NCBI GenBank assembly: GCA_963819645.1
Contig: CAWFWZ010000004.1
Coordinates: 1-64,000 of the forward strand
Length of the DNA: 64,000 nucleotides
Direction of reading: 5' to 3'
From: CAVVDY01 sp963819645
GTDB taxonomy: Bacteria; Acidobacteriota; Terriglobia; Terriglobales; Acidobacteriaceae
How positions within the stretch are numbered: the stretch's first letter is position 1; every line of letters starts with the position of its first letter. The notes beneath the pieces were generated by a model. It searched no databases, had not been told where the DNA came from, and worked only from the letters and a program-made list of their open reading frames with translations. This document shows positions 9,286 to 18,149 of this stretch, piece after piece. Both the position numbers and the translations under genes were made by a program.

Positions 9286-10860
9286 TCAGGACCGTGGCGT
9301 CTCAGGCGCCTGAGGGTTGGGCACCGGCGCCGGTGCAGTGTTTGGACTCGGCATCGGGGCACTCTGATTCACATTTGATGGCGTAGCCTGGTTGCCGGTG
9401 TCGGCCAGATACTGCTTGGCAAGCTGCTCGGCATTTCCGATGGCGCGCGCCAGCAGCACCTTCGCAATGTTGTGCTCGTAAAGGCTGGCGATGTACTGAT
9501 CATTGGCCGAAGCAAGTTGCTGCTGCGCCTGGATGACTTCGACATTGTTAGTTACGCCGGCGGCGAAGCGGTCCTGCGATTGCGCCACGGTTTGCTTTGC
9601 AAGCTCAAGCCCGATGGTGGCGACGTCAACCTGCTGGGCGGCAGCTTTCAGATCGAGCAGCGCATCCTGCACATCCTGCTCGATCCCTGCTTTCAAGTTG
9701 TCGACTTGTGCCTGCCGCTGCTTCAGCACGGCGTCCGCCTGCTCCACGTCGGCGCGCACTTTTCCGCCCTGGAAGATGGGAATGCTCAAGGTTCCCGCGA
9801 CCGAGTATTGCGGGGCAAGGCCGCTGGGAGTGTATCCCAGCACACCATACTGCCCCGAGGCGCCCAGTGACGGCAGGTACTCCTTCCACGCGGAGGAGCG
9901 GTTGAATTGCGCCGCCCTCAACGAAGACAAAGCGGCCTGGTAATCGGCTCGCGTCGCCAGAGCGCGTTCGTAAGCGGTGTTGATGTCGATCTCAGGAACG
10001 GGATGATAAGGTACGCGATTTACCAGGCGAAACTTCTGCTGCACCGGTAAACCAATAACGCGGGCAAGCGAGATGCGCTGCTTTTCCAGATCGTTCTGCG
10101 CCTGGATGAGAGTCTGCTGCTGCGCCTGGAGTTGCACGCGCGACCGCAAGGTATCGATCTGCGGAGCTAACCCAGCATTCTCCTGGTCGAGCGCAAGCTG
10201 ATAGAGCGCCTGCGCAGTCGTCACTTCAGCCTGTACGGCAGCTACCCGCGACTCAGCAGCGATGGTCAGCAGATAATTCGCGCCAACCGCCAGCACGACC
10301 GTGTCGCGCGCGTCTTTATAGCTGAATTGTGCCGCCTGAACATTCTGCCTGGCAGCGCGCAGCGAATCTATATGCGACAGATTGCCGAAATTCCATTGGC
10401 CGGTTGCTCCGACCTCAAAGAGCGCGAACGGCCCAATCGAAGAGGGAAATCCGGGAAAGGTAAAACCAAACGACTTCAAGTTGACCCGCTGGAGTTCTTC
10501 CGATACCGAACCGTTAAAGTTCGGCATCAGCTCGCTCAGCGCTTTCAGGCGTGCGGCGCGAGCCTGGTCGGTCACCCGGTCGCTGAGATAGAGACCGAGG
10601 TTGTACTTCAGCCCCATATCGAGCGCCTGCTCGATGGTGAGCTCCATGGTTTCGCCAGTCGCCTTCCCTTGGGGCAACGAGCCGGCAAAAGGATCTGTGT
10701 TGCGCTGGATCACCTGCTCGGGTGAAGGCAGCGGCGCAAGACCTGTGGCATTGGTGCCTTGCGCGAACATCGAAGCGGAGGCGAGTAACAGGAGAGCGGC
10801 CAACGATGCGCTGCACCGCAGCCGCCGGTCAGGCTTTGCCTTGCATCCTAAACGTTCCAT
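9286..10860 (-). CDS. TolC-family outer-membrane efflux protein
   Basis: The product of about 524 residues has a signal peptide (ALLLLASASMFAQ) and two OEP repeats rich in Ala, Gln and Asn, typical of TolC-family alpha-barrel proteins. Recognisable elements are the N-terminal ALDMGLKYNLGLYLS helix and, in the second repeat, the GVTNNVEVIQAQQQL segment. It ends in a Pro/Ala-rich tail. It is the first gene of the pump operon. The ATG at 10860 is chosen since it gives a normal signal peptide; one at 10884 sits inside the palindrome that probably binds the repressor. Neither has a strong ribosome-binding site. Confidence 0.9.
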   Translation of the reverse strand: MERLGCKAKPDRRLRCSASLAALLLLASASMFAQGTNATGLAPLPSPEQVIQRNTDPFAGSLPQGKATGETMELTIEQALDMGLKYNLGLYLSDRVTDQARAARLKALSELMPNFNGSVSEELQRVNLKSFGFTFPGFPSSIGPFALFEVGATGQWNFGNLSHIDSLRAARQNVQAAQFSYKDARDTVVLAVGANYLLTIAAESRVAAVQAEVTTAQALYQLALDQENAGLAPQIDTLRSRVQLQAQQQTLIQAQNDLEKQRISLARVIGLPVQQKFRLVNRVPYHPVPEIDINTAYERALATRADYQAALSSLRAAQFNRSSAWKEYLPSLGASGQYGVLGYTPSGLAPQYSVAGTLSIPIFQGGKVRADVEQADAVLKQRQAQVDNLKAGIEQDVQDALLDLKAAAQQVDVATIGLELAKQTVAQSQDRFAAGVTNNVEVIQAQQQLASANDQYIASLYEHNIAKVLLARAIGNAEQLAKQYLADTGNQATPSNVNQSAPMPSPNTAPAPVPNPQAPETPRS

Positions 10861-10873
10861 GTTGTATCTAATA

Positions 10874-10889
10874 CATACATGCATGTATG
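10874..10889. promoter_or_regulatory. Candidate TetR-family operator between the efflux operon and tetR
   Basis: CATACATGCATGTATG is a perfect 16-bp palindrome in the 109-bp divergent gap. With the two bases to its left it contains TACATACAT, the half-site known for AcrR operators of RND pumps. Its place just upstream of tolC would let the bound repressor block that promoter. Binding by the adjacent TetR protein is inference. Confidence 0.6.
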
Positions 10890-10969
10890 GAATCTTTCAA
10901 GTTCGGTTAGATGACAACACTCCCCGAGGAGTTGCGGAAAATAATAACCCGACAAAAGCTAAAACTTAG

Positions 10970-11677
10970 ATGACGATTTCCCGACAAAAGAACGGCATAA
11001 TTCCAGTATCCCGCCACCAGGAAAAGACGGATGTCACCCGCGCCCGATTCCTGCAGTCCGCTGAAAAAATATTTGCCCGTGACGGTTTTGACGCCGCCAA
11101 GCTAGAAGAAATCGCAGCCGAGGCGGGCTATACCCGCGGCGCATTCTACGCCAACTTCGAAAGCAAGGAAGATCTTTTTCTTGCGCTGCTGGAGCGGGAA
11201 ATCAGCTCCCGTATCGCAAACCTGCGCAAGCACATCGCCCGTTATGAAAACCCTTCCGACAAACTGAACGCGTTGCGCGATTTCTGGCTGGACATGTGCC
11301 TGGACCGCCGCTGGAGCCTGCTGGCGCTGGAGTTCAAGCTGTTCGCCGTTCGTCATCCTGAGGTAAAAACCCGACTGGTCGCAATGCATCGCAGGCTGGT
11401 GTCGTCGGGAGTAGAACTGATGCAGGAAATCACAGACGCTCTGGGCCGCAAACTTCCTGTATCTGCTCGCGCGGTGGGCATTGCCTTCTTCGTATTGAGC
11501 AGCGGCCTCACCATGGAGCACATGCTCGACCGCACCGTGATGTCGGAAGAGACCGTCCGCACGCTGCTATTGACCTTCTTTGACGCGATGATGGCGGGGG
11601 AACACACAGCTCCGTTGCCGTGGCACGAAAAGCAGGTCCTTCGCCCGCCGCGGCGGGCTCAACACGACAATTCCTAA
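10970..11677 (+). CDS. TetR/AcrR-family transcriptional repressor of the efflux operon
   Basis: The 235-residue protein has a typical TetR N-terminal DNA-binding domain at about residues 25-72, including the HTH segment AAEAGYTRGAFYANFESKE, and an all-helical ligand-binding C-terminal half. It is transcribed away from the tolC-emrA-emrB operon across a 109-bp gap that holds a perfect palindrome. By analogy with AcrR, EmrR and TtgR-type systems it should repress the pump and be released by pump substrates. No strong Shine-Dalgarno precedes the ATG. It ends 4 bp from the convergent gpsA stop. Confidence 0.9.
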   Translation: MTISRQKNGIIPVSRHQEKTDVTRARFLQSAEKIFARDGFDAAKLEEIAAEAGYTRGAFYANFESKEDLFLALLEREISSRIANLRKHIARYENPSDKLNALRDFWLDMCLDRRWSLLALEFKLFAVRHPEVKTRLVAMHRRLVSSGVELMQEITDALGRKLPVSARAVGIAFFVLSSGLTMEHMLDRTVMSEETVRTLLLTFFDAMMAGEHTAPLPWHEKQVLRPPRRAQHDNS

Positions 11678-11681
11678 AATC

Positions 11682-12698
11682 CTATCGTCCCGGGCTCATT
11701 CCTTCGCTGGTGGAAGGTCGGCTCATGAGTTCGCGGATCGCGTCTTTGGGTGATTTTCCTTCTTGCAGGATGGCATGCATCTGTTCGGTGATGGGCATCT
11801 CGACGCCCATCTTGTGCGCCAGTCCGATCGCCGCATTCGTAGTCAGCACCCCTTCGGCGACCATGCCGTGCATGCCGGCGATGATCGCGTCCAGCTTCTG
11901 CCCTTTTCCGAGCGCCACTCCTACGCTGCGATTACGCGACAAGCCTCCGGTGCAAGTGAGGACGAGATCCCCCAGGCCAGCCAGACCAGCCATCGTTTCC
12001 TGTCGTCCGTCGCAGGCAACGACAAGACGCGTGATCTCGGCCAGGCCGCGAGTAATGAGCGCTGCGACCGAATTGTGTCCCAGGCCAAGCCCGTCGCAGA
12101 CGCCGGCGGCGATCGCGACGATGTTCTTCAGCGCGCCGCCGAGCTCAACGCCAACGACGTCGTCGTTCGTATAGACACGAAATCCGGGGTCGCTGAATTC
12201 GCTCTGCACGGCGCGCGCAAGATCGCGGTCTTTAGAAGCAACCGTGATCGCTGTGGGATGGCCCTCCGCCACTTCCTTCGCGAAGGATGGTCCGCTCATC
12301 GCTCCGATGCGCACCGAAAATGGGACGGTAGCGGCGATGACCTCCGTCATGCGGCAGAGCGAGTCGTTTTCGATTCCCTTGGTCGCACTGACAAAGAGCA
12401 TCTCGTCGCGCAGGTGCGGACTCATGGCGCGGAAGAGGTGCCGAGTATGATGCGACGGCATCACGCTGACCACAATAGCTGCCTGGTGCAGAGCATCAGC
12501 GAAATCGTTGGTCGCGCGAACCGAAGGGGGAATGGTGTCGCCAGGAAGAAACAGATCGTTTACGTGGCGCGCGTTGATGCTTTCGCTGACTTCCGGCTCG
12601 TGCGCCCACAGTCTGACATTGTGGGAGCCCTTGCGCCCCAACACAATCGAGATGGCTGTGCCCCAGGCGCCTGCTCCGATGACGGCGATCTCGCTCAC
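11682..12698 (-). CDS. gpsA: Glycerol-3-phosphate dehydrogenase [NAD(P)+]
   Basis: The 338-residue enzyme reduces dihydroxyacetone phosphate to sn-glycerol 3-phosphate, the backbone of phospholipids. The N-terminal Rossmann motif GAGAWGTA lies at residues 7-14, SATKGIE and GPSFAKEVAEGHPTA follow, and the catalytic lysine region is ALKNIVAIAAG. The C-terminal GLAGLGDLVLTCTG is also typical. Length is normal for the family. The start codon lies 4 bp after the stop of plsY, which uses the product in the next step, so the two form a phospholipid-precursor operon. Confidence 0.96.
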   Translation of the reverse strand: MSEIAVIGAGAWGTAISIVLGRKGSHNVRLWAHEPEVSESINARHVNDLFLPGDTIPPSVRATNDFADALHQAAIVVSVMPSHHTRHLFRAMSPHLRDEMLFVSATKGIENDSLCRMTEVIAATVPFSVRIGAMSGPSFAKEVAEGHPTAITVASKDRDLARAVQSEFSDPGFRVYTNDDVVGVELGGALKNIVAIAAGVCDGLGLGHNSVAALITRGLAEITRLVVACDGRQETMAGLAGLGDLVLTCTGGLSRNRSVGVALGKGQKLDAIIAGMHGMVAEGVLTTNAAIGLAHKMGVEMPITEQMHAILQEGKSPKDAIRELMSRPSTSEGMSPGR

Positions 12699-12702
12699 GC
12701 GT

Positions 12703-13362
12703 TCACCATAATCGACTCTCGGTGCCGGCGAGAATGCGCTTAATGTTCGCGTGATGTCGCACCACGATGAGCAGGGACGTAATCGCGATGAGAGTCATGG
12801 TGACGGGGTCGCGCATGTCGGGCACCAGCCACCAACACGCGATAGGAAAGGCTAGCGCTCCCAGGATGCTGCCGAGCGACACATAACGAGTGACGGCCAC
12901 TACGACAATGAAAAGCACAAGCGAGACCAGCAGGGCGCGCGGCGCGATGGCCGCGAACGCTCCTACGGCGGTGGCTACTCCCTTGCCGCCTTCGAACCAC
13001 AGCCAGGGCGTGAACATGTGGCCGAGGATGGCGCACAGCGCGGCCAGCGCCGTAAGCATGATGATGGTGTCGGGGGTCAGCTTCTCAAAGGTGGCGTAAG
13101 TGCCCGACGAGCCTTCAACGGTGGCGCGCATGGCATACCAATGCGTGAAAGCTACCGCAGCATAACCCTTCAGCGCGTCGAGCAGAAGCGTAATAACAGC
13201 CAGCAGCTTGGAGCCGGTGCGCGCTACATTCGTGGCGCCGATGTTTCCGCTACCGTATTTGCGAATGTCACGCTTGCGGAAGATGCGAACCAGCAAATAA
13301 CCAAAAGGAATCGATCCCAGCAGGAACGACGGGACGGCGACGATGAAGATGACAATGGTCAA
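12703..13362 (-). CDS. plsY: Glycerol-3-phosphate acyltransferase PlsY
   Basis: This 219-residue integral membrane protein transfers an acyl group from acyl-phosphate to glycerol 3-phosphate to give lysophosphatidate. Signature motifs include SIPFGYLL near the N-terminus, the RKYGSGNIGATNVAR loop, and GGKGVATAVGAF, which are the three conserved cytoplasmic motifs of PlsY. At least five hydrophobic segments are seen. It is slightly longer than E. coli PlsY, mainly in the loop around residues 75-95. It is followed at 4 bp by gpsA, which makes its acceptor substrate. Confidence 0.95.
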   Translation of the reverse strand: MTIVIFIVAVPSFLLGSIPFGYLLVRIFRKRDIRKYGSGNIGATNVARTGSKLLAVITLLLDALKGYAAVAFTHWYAMRATVEGSSGTYATFEKLTPDTIIMLTALAALCAILGHMFTPWLWFEGGKGVATAVGAFAAIAPRALLVSLVLFIVVVAVTRYVSLGSILGALAFPIACWWLVPDMRDPVTMTLIAITSLLIVVRHHANIKRILAGTESRLW

Positions 13363-13433
13363 GGCTGTTCTTTAGTGCGGGTGATGGGTGCAGCGCGCCT
13401 TCAGGCGTGCAGGAACTCACCCAAATGTGAACT

Positions 13434-14012
13434 TCAGCCCAACGGGTATCTCGCCAGCTTCGTGTAGCGCGAGCCTGTCGGCGTTAGCGTGCTCTGATAC
13501 AGATTGAACTCGTGTGCCGTCATTGTACCGAACTCGGGCGACGGCATGGTTTCGAGTTTCGCGCGAACTTGTTGCAATCCGGGTGCGCCCTTGTCGCCCG
13601 GCAGGGCGTGGGGGCGTCCGCTGCCTGCCCGCGCGAGAGTTAGGTGCGGACGATAGGGGCCTTCGTCGCGCTTGAAACTCAGCGGGGCGAGAGCTGTGCC
13701 GATGGCCTCCACCAGGAGCTGAAGATTGGAGTCGGACTCTATGCCCACCCAAAAGACCCGCGCACGTTGAGGATTGGGGAAAAATCCAGCACCACGAAAT
13801 GTCACGCTAGTTGGTGCGGTGTTCAGCTTTGCGAGTACGGCTTTGATCTCCTCGACCTTTTGCGTCTCGCCCAGGAATTGCAGCGTAATGTGAAATGTCT
13901 CCGGCCCGACCCAGCGCACACCGGAGGGCGCGATGGCTCCCATCTCGTTGCGAAACGCGGCGATGCGGTCGCGAATTTGTTCATCAATGTCCAGTGCAAC
14001 AAATAGGCGCAT
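13434..14012 (-). CDS. thpR: RNA 2',3'-cyclic phosphodiesterase (LigT/ThpR family)
   Basis: The 192-residue protein shows the two HxTx-type motifs of the 2H phosphoesterase family: HITLQF near residue 46 and HLTLAR near residue 130. It starts MRLFVALDI, as most members do. The enzyme hydrolyses 2',3'-cyclic phosphate ends of RNA; its physiological role is not settled. Its start lies 4 bp after the cinA stop on the same strand, so both are probably translated from one mRNA. No sign of damage. Confidence 0.92.
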   Translation of the reverse strand: MRLFVALDIDEQIRDRIAAFRNEMGAIAPSGVRWVGPETFHITLQFLGETQKVEEIKAVLAKLNTAPTSVTFRGAGFFPNPQRARVFWVGIESDSNLQLLVEAIGTALAPLSFKRDEGPYRPHLTLARAGSGRPHALPGDKGAPGLQQVRAKLETMPSPEFGTMTAHEFNLYQSTLTPTGSRYTKLARYPLG

Positions 14013-14016
14013 GGGT

Positions 14017-15262
14017 TCACATCATGATCTTGCGGACCAGGTCGAGCCCCTGCTGGCTGGCCCAGCGGCGAATGCGCTCGCGGTCGCCCGGAAAACGCCG
14101 CTCCACCACCTCGTGCTTTTGGCCATCCGTCACCGCGATATACACCAGGCCGACTGGCTTCTCTTCCGTACCGCCTCCCGGCCCAGCGACTCCGGTAATG
14201 CCCAGCGCCGATATCGGCGTTGCAGATGTCGCGAATATTCTCCGCCAGCGCCAGCGCGACCTCTTTGCTCACCGCTCCGTGAGCTTCGATCATCAGTGGA
14301 GGCACATCGGCAAACAGGGTCTTCAGGTCGTTCGAGTACACCACGGCTCCGCCAAGAAAATAGCGCGAGCTGCCGGCAACCGCGGTGATGCGTTCGGCCA
14401 CCATTCCGCCAGTGCAGGACTCCGCTACCGCCAATTTCATACCGCGCATCTGGAGAAACAGCCCGACAATCTCCTCCAGCGATTCGCCACCGGTGGAGAA
14501 GACCGCATCACCCAGCTCGTCTTCCAACTCACCCGCGAGCTTCTCGACAGCGACCTCGGCTTCTTCCTTTGTGACAGCCGTGGCCTTCAGGTGAAACTCC
14601 ACCTGGCCCTGTCCGGCGAGTACGGTAGTTTCGATGTTTGAATACTTTTTATAGATAGGCGCGGTACGCAAGTCGGCTGCCGATTCGGGCAGCATCGCTG
14701 TCTTCAGCACCCGCGTCGCGATGGCCGCCGGCGGCACCAGCGGACGCAGTCGTGGCATCACGTCCTTCTCCCACATGCGCTGCAATTCATGCGGCGGACC
14801 GGGCAGCAGCAGGATGATCTGTTGCCGCCCATTGTTTTCTCTTTGCAGCCATTGCCCGGGAGCTGTTCCGCGAGAGTTGGGGATCACCTCTGCGCCGGTG
14901 ATGACGTCGGCCTGGCGCGCGTTGTTCTCAGGCATCGAGATGCGCCGCTCGGCGAAGCGCTTGTACATCGCAGCAACCAGATCGTGATTACGTCGAAGCT
15001 CAACCCCCAATGCGTCGGCCACGCTCTCGCGCGTCAGATCGTCTTCGGTCGGCCCCAGGCCTCCCATAAAGATGACCAGGTCGGAGCGCTCGATCGCAGT
15101 GCGGGCGACGGAGGTCAGTTGCAGCCGATGATCGCCAACGATGGTCTTGAAGGCAACGCTCACGCCGAGTTCGTTGAGTTGGCCGGTGAGGTAAAGGGAG
15201 TTGGTATCTTGCCGGTGCGGAGTGAGCATCTCCGAGCCGACGGCCACGATTTCGGCGATCAC
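14017..15262 (-). CDS. cinA: CinA-like protein (NMN deamidase/ADP-ribose pyrophosphatase type), frameshifted near the C-terminus
   Basis: The N-terminal molybdopterin-binding-like domain begins MIAEIVAVGSEML and contains GGLGPTEDDLTRE. The C-terminal amidohydrolase domain has AVAESCTGGMVAERIT and a YSNDLKT segment. After NADI the ORF leaves frame. Removing one base near 14208 restores ALGITGVAGPGGGT and the normal end at 14017, giving about 414 residues, the usual length. Known members deamidate nicotinamide mononucleotide and/or hydrolyse ADP-ribose in NAD salvage; some are linked to competence. The gene precedes thpR with 4 bp between them. The break looks like a sequence error because the whole C-terminus is intact in the other frame. 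Confidence 0.88.
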
Positions 15263-15320
15263 GGGTAAAGGATAGCATCGGGTGGGAGGCGGAAGAACGG
15301 GAGCAGCCAGGCGGACGTTG

Positions 15321-15491
15321 GGTATCAGGTTTCAGGTGTTAGAGGGCGGTGGGCCATACATCAGTGTGAGAACCGGGTCATGTCCAAAACTGTTTGGGAT
15401 TGCTGGCCCACACATCGGGTGTCGCGCAGGCGCCGCACAGAAGCTACTCGGCGAGCCCTCATACTTGTCTGATACCTGACGCCTGATACCT
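15321..15491. repeat. Imperfect inverted repeat built on GGTATCAGG/CCTGATACC
   Basis: Arms 15321-15342 and 15470-15491 are imperfect reverse complements (about 17 of 22 bases). The right arm carries CTGATACCTG twice. The enclosed 130 bases show no convincing gene. It fills most of the cinA-arsR gap and resembles a small non-coding repeat element. Confidence 0.45.
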
Positions 15492-15527
15492 GCCCTTACC
15501 GCGCGAAGCTGCTTACGACGTCCTCGC

Positions 15528-15555
15528 TTGACATATTCCCATATCGGTATATATT
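15528..15555 (+). promoter_or_regulatory. Promoter of the arsR-SRPBCC operon, probably giving a leaderless mRNA
   Basis: TTGACA (15528-15533) and TATATT (15550-15555) are 16 bp apart. The ATG at 15562 is only 6 bases past the -10 box, so transcription should begin at or near the start codon. The spacer contains CATATCGGTATAT, an AT-rich partial palindrome that could be the ArsR operator. Confidence 0.55.
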
Positions 15556-15561
15556 GACTCT

Positions 15562-15924
15562 ATGCCCCGGGCCGCTACCACCTCCGACGCTTTCAACGCG
15601 GTCGCCGAACCGCGCCGCCGCGAGATCCTCGGCTACCTCGGACCGCGGGAACGCACGGTGGGAGATATCGTGGTCACTCTAAAGCTGGAGCAGCCCTCGG
15701 TGTCGAAGCACTTGAAGGTGCTGCGCGATGTGGGGCTGGTACGGGTACGGCGCTCGGGAAGACACATGCTGTATCGCACGAACGCGGAAGCGATTCGTCC
15801 GCTGCACGAATGGAGCAAGATGTTCGAACCCTACTGGCAGCACCAGCTCAGCCGGATCAAAGAACGCGCTGAGGCGAAAGCCAAGGCCTTGAAGAACTCA
15901 ATCAAAGAGGAGAAGGAAAAATGA
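15562..15924 (+). CDS. ArsR/SmtB-family winged-helix transcriptional regulator
   Basis: The 120-residue protein has the ArsR wHTH (about residues 8-85): FNAVAEPRRREILGYL, then the recognition helix LEQPSVSKHLKVLRDVGLV and the wing RRSGRHMLYR. No Cys-rich metal site is visible, so it belongs to the non-metal branch that is usually paired with SRPBCC/AHSA1 proteins. Its stop overlaps the next gene by 4 bp (ATGA), showing translational coupling. The C-terminus is rich in Lys and Ala. It probably represses its own promoter. Confidence 0.9.
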   Translation: MPRAATTSDAFNAVAEPRRREILGYLGPRERTVGDIVVTLKLEQPSVSKHLKVLRDVGLVRVRRSGRHMLYRTNAEAIRPLHEWSKMFEPYWQHQLSRIKERAEAKAKALKNSIKEEKEK

Positions 15925-16388
15925 TTGCCACTGCAACTGCGCTTGAACTTGAAAACCTGACACTCAACATCACCCAGGAGATCTTTGTCGATGCGCCGCT
16001 CGACGTCACCTTCGATGCCCTGCTGGAACAACTGGGGCAAGGAAACGAAACTCCCGAGGGCACGGCGTTTCCCTTGACGTTGGAAGCATGGCCCGGTGGA
16101 CGCTGGTTCCGCGACCTGGGCGACAATAACGGCCACTTCTGGGCGAATGTGCAGGCGATCAAGCGTCCGGGGCTGCTGGAGTTGGTGGGGCCGCTGTTCA
16201 TGTCGTATCCGGTCTCGTCGAACGTGCAGTATCGGCTGACCGAGGCGAACGGCGGAACGCTCATCAAGTTCCATCACAAGGCGTTCGGGCTGATACAGGA
16301 CGATCACCGGCAAAACGTGAACGGTGGCTGGAGCCACATCAACCAGAGCGTGCGTGCCAAGGCTGAGGCCAAGGCGAAAAAACGCTAG
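15921..16388 (+). CDS. SRPBCC (START-like, AHSA1-type) domain protein
   Basis: This 155-residue protein fits the SRPBCC fold: it begins with ITQEIFVDAPLDVTFDALL, has the central EAWPGGRWFRDLGDNNGHFW segment, and ends in a long C-terminal helix. Such proteins bind hydrophobic ligands in a helix-grip cavity. It is translationally coupled to the ArsR regulator, a very common pairing whose signal is mostly unknown. No catalytic residues can be assigned. The Lys/Ala-rich end (KAEAKAKKR) is similar in composition to the end of its partner. Confidence 0.85.
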   Translation: MIATATALELENLTLNITQEIFVDAPLDVTFDALLEQLGQGNETPEGTAFPLTLEAWPGGRWFRDLGDNNGHFWANVQAIKRPGLLELVGPLFMSYPVSSNVQYRLTEANGGTLIKFHHKAFGLIQDDHRQNVNGGWSHINQSVRAKAEAKAKKR

Positions 16389-16467
16389 GCGCCTGTATGG
16401 TTGTCTAAGGGCTCGGATTTGTAAAGCTTCGCAGCCAGTTAGCAACTTGCCACCGCAATGGTTTGTA

Positions 16468-16593
16468 TCAGGGCCCGGCTTCAGCCGAGCCAACATAGGC
16501 GAAGGAGCCGGGCTTTAGCCCCTGCTCAGGGCCTAAAGGCCACGCTGTTTTCGTGTCCATCGCGGCACGGCTGAAGCCGTGCCCTGATACGAA
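16468..16593. repeat. Cluster of intergenic palindromes
   Basis: Three palindromic units follow each other: one around CCCGGCTTCAGCCGAGCC, one around GGGCTTTAGCCCC, and GGCACGGCTGAAGCCGTGCC at 16564-16583. The last is found again at 25381-25400 (TTCA loop) and 62394-62413, so this is a dispersed family. Confidence 0.7.
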
Positions 16594-16628
16594 GCTCGCA
16601 AAATCGCAGTTTCAAGGGGAGAAACAAC

Positions 16629-17138
16629 ATGCCGCAGATGACTGAAGCGATGCTGTACGAATTCCGACAGGAAGCCGAAACCACACGGCGGGTCCTGGAG
16701 CGCGTTCCGGCCGACAAACTCACCTGGAAGCCGCATCCGAAATCCATGAGCCTGGGCCAACTGGCGATTCATACGGCCAGCATTCCCGGACGACTGGGTT
16801 ACATCGTGACCCAGCAGGATCGGTTAGAAGTGAATCCAGAGGCTTTCATTCCGGTGCCGCCGAAAGATCTCAAGGAAGTTCACGACACCTTCGAGCAAAG
16901 CTGCAAAGACGCCGAGGGATACCTGCAAGGCTTGAGCGATCAGGCAGCGATGGCCGACTGGACCTTGATGGTCCAGGGGCAGCCGGCCTTCACGTTGCCG
17001 CGCATTGCGGTATTGCGCTCGATCATGCTGAACCACTGGTACCACCATCGAGGGCAGCTTTCGGTGTACCTGCGCATGCTGGACGTGCCCGTGCCGATCA
17101 TCTATGGACGCAGTGCCGATGAAAATCCATTCGCATGA
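16629..17138 (+). CDS. DinB-family (DinB_2) protein
   Basis: The 169-residue protein has the three spaced histidines of the DinB/YfiT four-helix fold: LGQLAIHTASIPG near residue 45 and NHWYHHRGQLSVYLRML near residue 135. These usually bind a divalent metal. Some family members are thiol (bacillithiol or mycothiol) S-transferases; a bacillithiol role would fit the YpdA gene at 52.4 kb but is only a guess. An AAGGGGA box lies upstream of the ATG. It stands alone on the plus strand. Confidence 0.85.
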   Translation: MPQMTEAMLYEFRQEAETTRRVLERVPADKLTWKPHPKSMSLGQLAIHTASIPGRLGYIVTQQDRLEVNPEAFIPVPPKDLKEVHDTFEQSCKDAEGYLQGLSDQAAMADWTLMVQGQPAFTLPRIAVLRSIMLNHWYHHRGQLSVYLRMLDVPVPIIYGRSADENPFA

Positions 17139-17275
17139 CATGACGGTCGTCAGCCGTCGGTTAAGTCACTTGAGACCGTCACTGAGGGCGTTGTTGCGGT
17201 AGTGACGAGAGCGGATCCCTCGCTCCGCTCGTGTCACAAATTGGAACCTGATGACAAAGTCGAGGATCGAACCGG

Positions 17276-18088
17276 CTAGAAGAACGCCATCACAATCCAG
17301 AATTGCCCACCGTCGCCGGATTGCTCGGGAGTACAGGCACCTACAGCGTAAGCGTTGATGTGGGTGCCCTGCATTACGGAGTCGACCTGCGTCGACAGGG
17401 CTGAGGGATCGGGCGTACTGAAACCTACCACCTCCTGCGCCGGCCTGCCTTCGTAGGTGAAGCCGGCCCGGTGTAGAGTGCCGCCGGACTTTGCGGCTTC
17501 GCAGGCATAGGTTCGCAAGGCCTCGACCGTGACTCGCTTCGGGGCCGCGGAATGATTCGTCTTCCACTTCGATTCGAAGCTGGCCGCTGTTTCATCCTCG
17601 GCCTGCTGCGCTGACAGCGAAGGCGTCAGCTTCGCGAAATCTTCGGTGACCCAATAGTCAGGTCCCATGTGAACAACGCCGACTCCCACAGCGTCGTAGG
17701 CCGCGTTCAGCATGTTGGTGCGATGTCCCGGCGAACGCATGAACATGTTGTTCACGTCGCTCAACTCGGTGTTCATGCCGACATTCTCGGCGGCTGCGGT
17801 GAAAATAAGTCCTGTGGAGCGCAAGCGCTCAGCGAGCGACGGCTCGCCCGGAAACTGGTGCGACAACACGTGACGTTTCGACAGCAGCAAAGCATGGTGG
17901 CGCGCAGCCTCAATCAGCTTGGGATCCGACTTTAGGGGAGGCACTCCTGCCTCGGCCCGCGATTGGTTCAGCTCGGCAAGAACTCGCGCTTCACCGTCAG
18001 CGTCGAAAACGGAAGCATTCTGCGCCGCCAGACCACACGCCAGCAGTAGCATGCCCGCCAATAAAACAATCCTGTAATGACATTTCAC
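17276..18088 (-). CDS. Secreted CAP-domain (SCP/PR-1-like) protein
   Basis: The GTG at 18088 is chosen because it starts a normal signal peptide (IVLLAGMLLLACGLAAQ); the ORF upstream of it overlaps the divergent STAS gene. The product has about 270 residues. The CAP domain spans about residues 30-165 with LNQSRAEAGVPPL, AENVGM and MRSPGHRTNML, which hold the conserved His/Glu pairs, then VGVGVV. The C-terminal 90 residues are not recognised. CAP proteins act outside the cell and bind sterols, lipids or peptidoglycan-like ligands; the bacterial role is mostly unknown. The STAS gene runs divergently from 18150. Confidence 0.82.
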   Translation of the reverse strand: MKCHYRIVLLAGMLLLACGLAAQNASVFDADGEARVLAELNQSRAEAGVPPLKSDPKLIEAARHHALLLSKRHVLSHQFPGEPSLAERLRSTGLIFTAAAENVGMNTELSDVNNMFMRSPGHRTNMLNAAYDAVGVGVVHMGPDYWVTEDFAKLTPSLSAQQAEDETAASFESKWKTNHSAAPKRVTVEALRTYACEAAKSGGTLHRAGFTYEGRPAQEVVGFSTPDPSALSTQVDSVMQGTHINAYAVGACTPEQSGDGGQFWIVMAFF

Positions 18089-18149
18089 GAGGACACCTAT
18101 CGAAACTGTGCTACTTTGATGTTCCCGCTGGCTTCCAGGAATGATCGCT

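Noticed and set aside
15282..15479. A 65-residue ORF in the cinA-arsR gap
   Set aside because: It lies within an inverted repeat and has no plausible start region or family.
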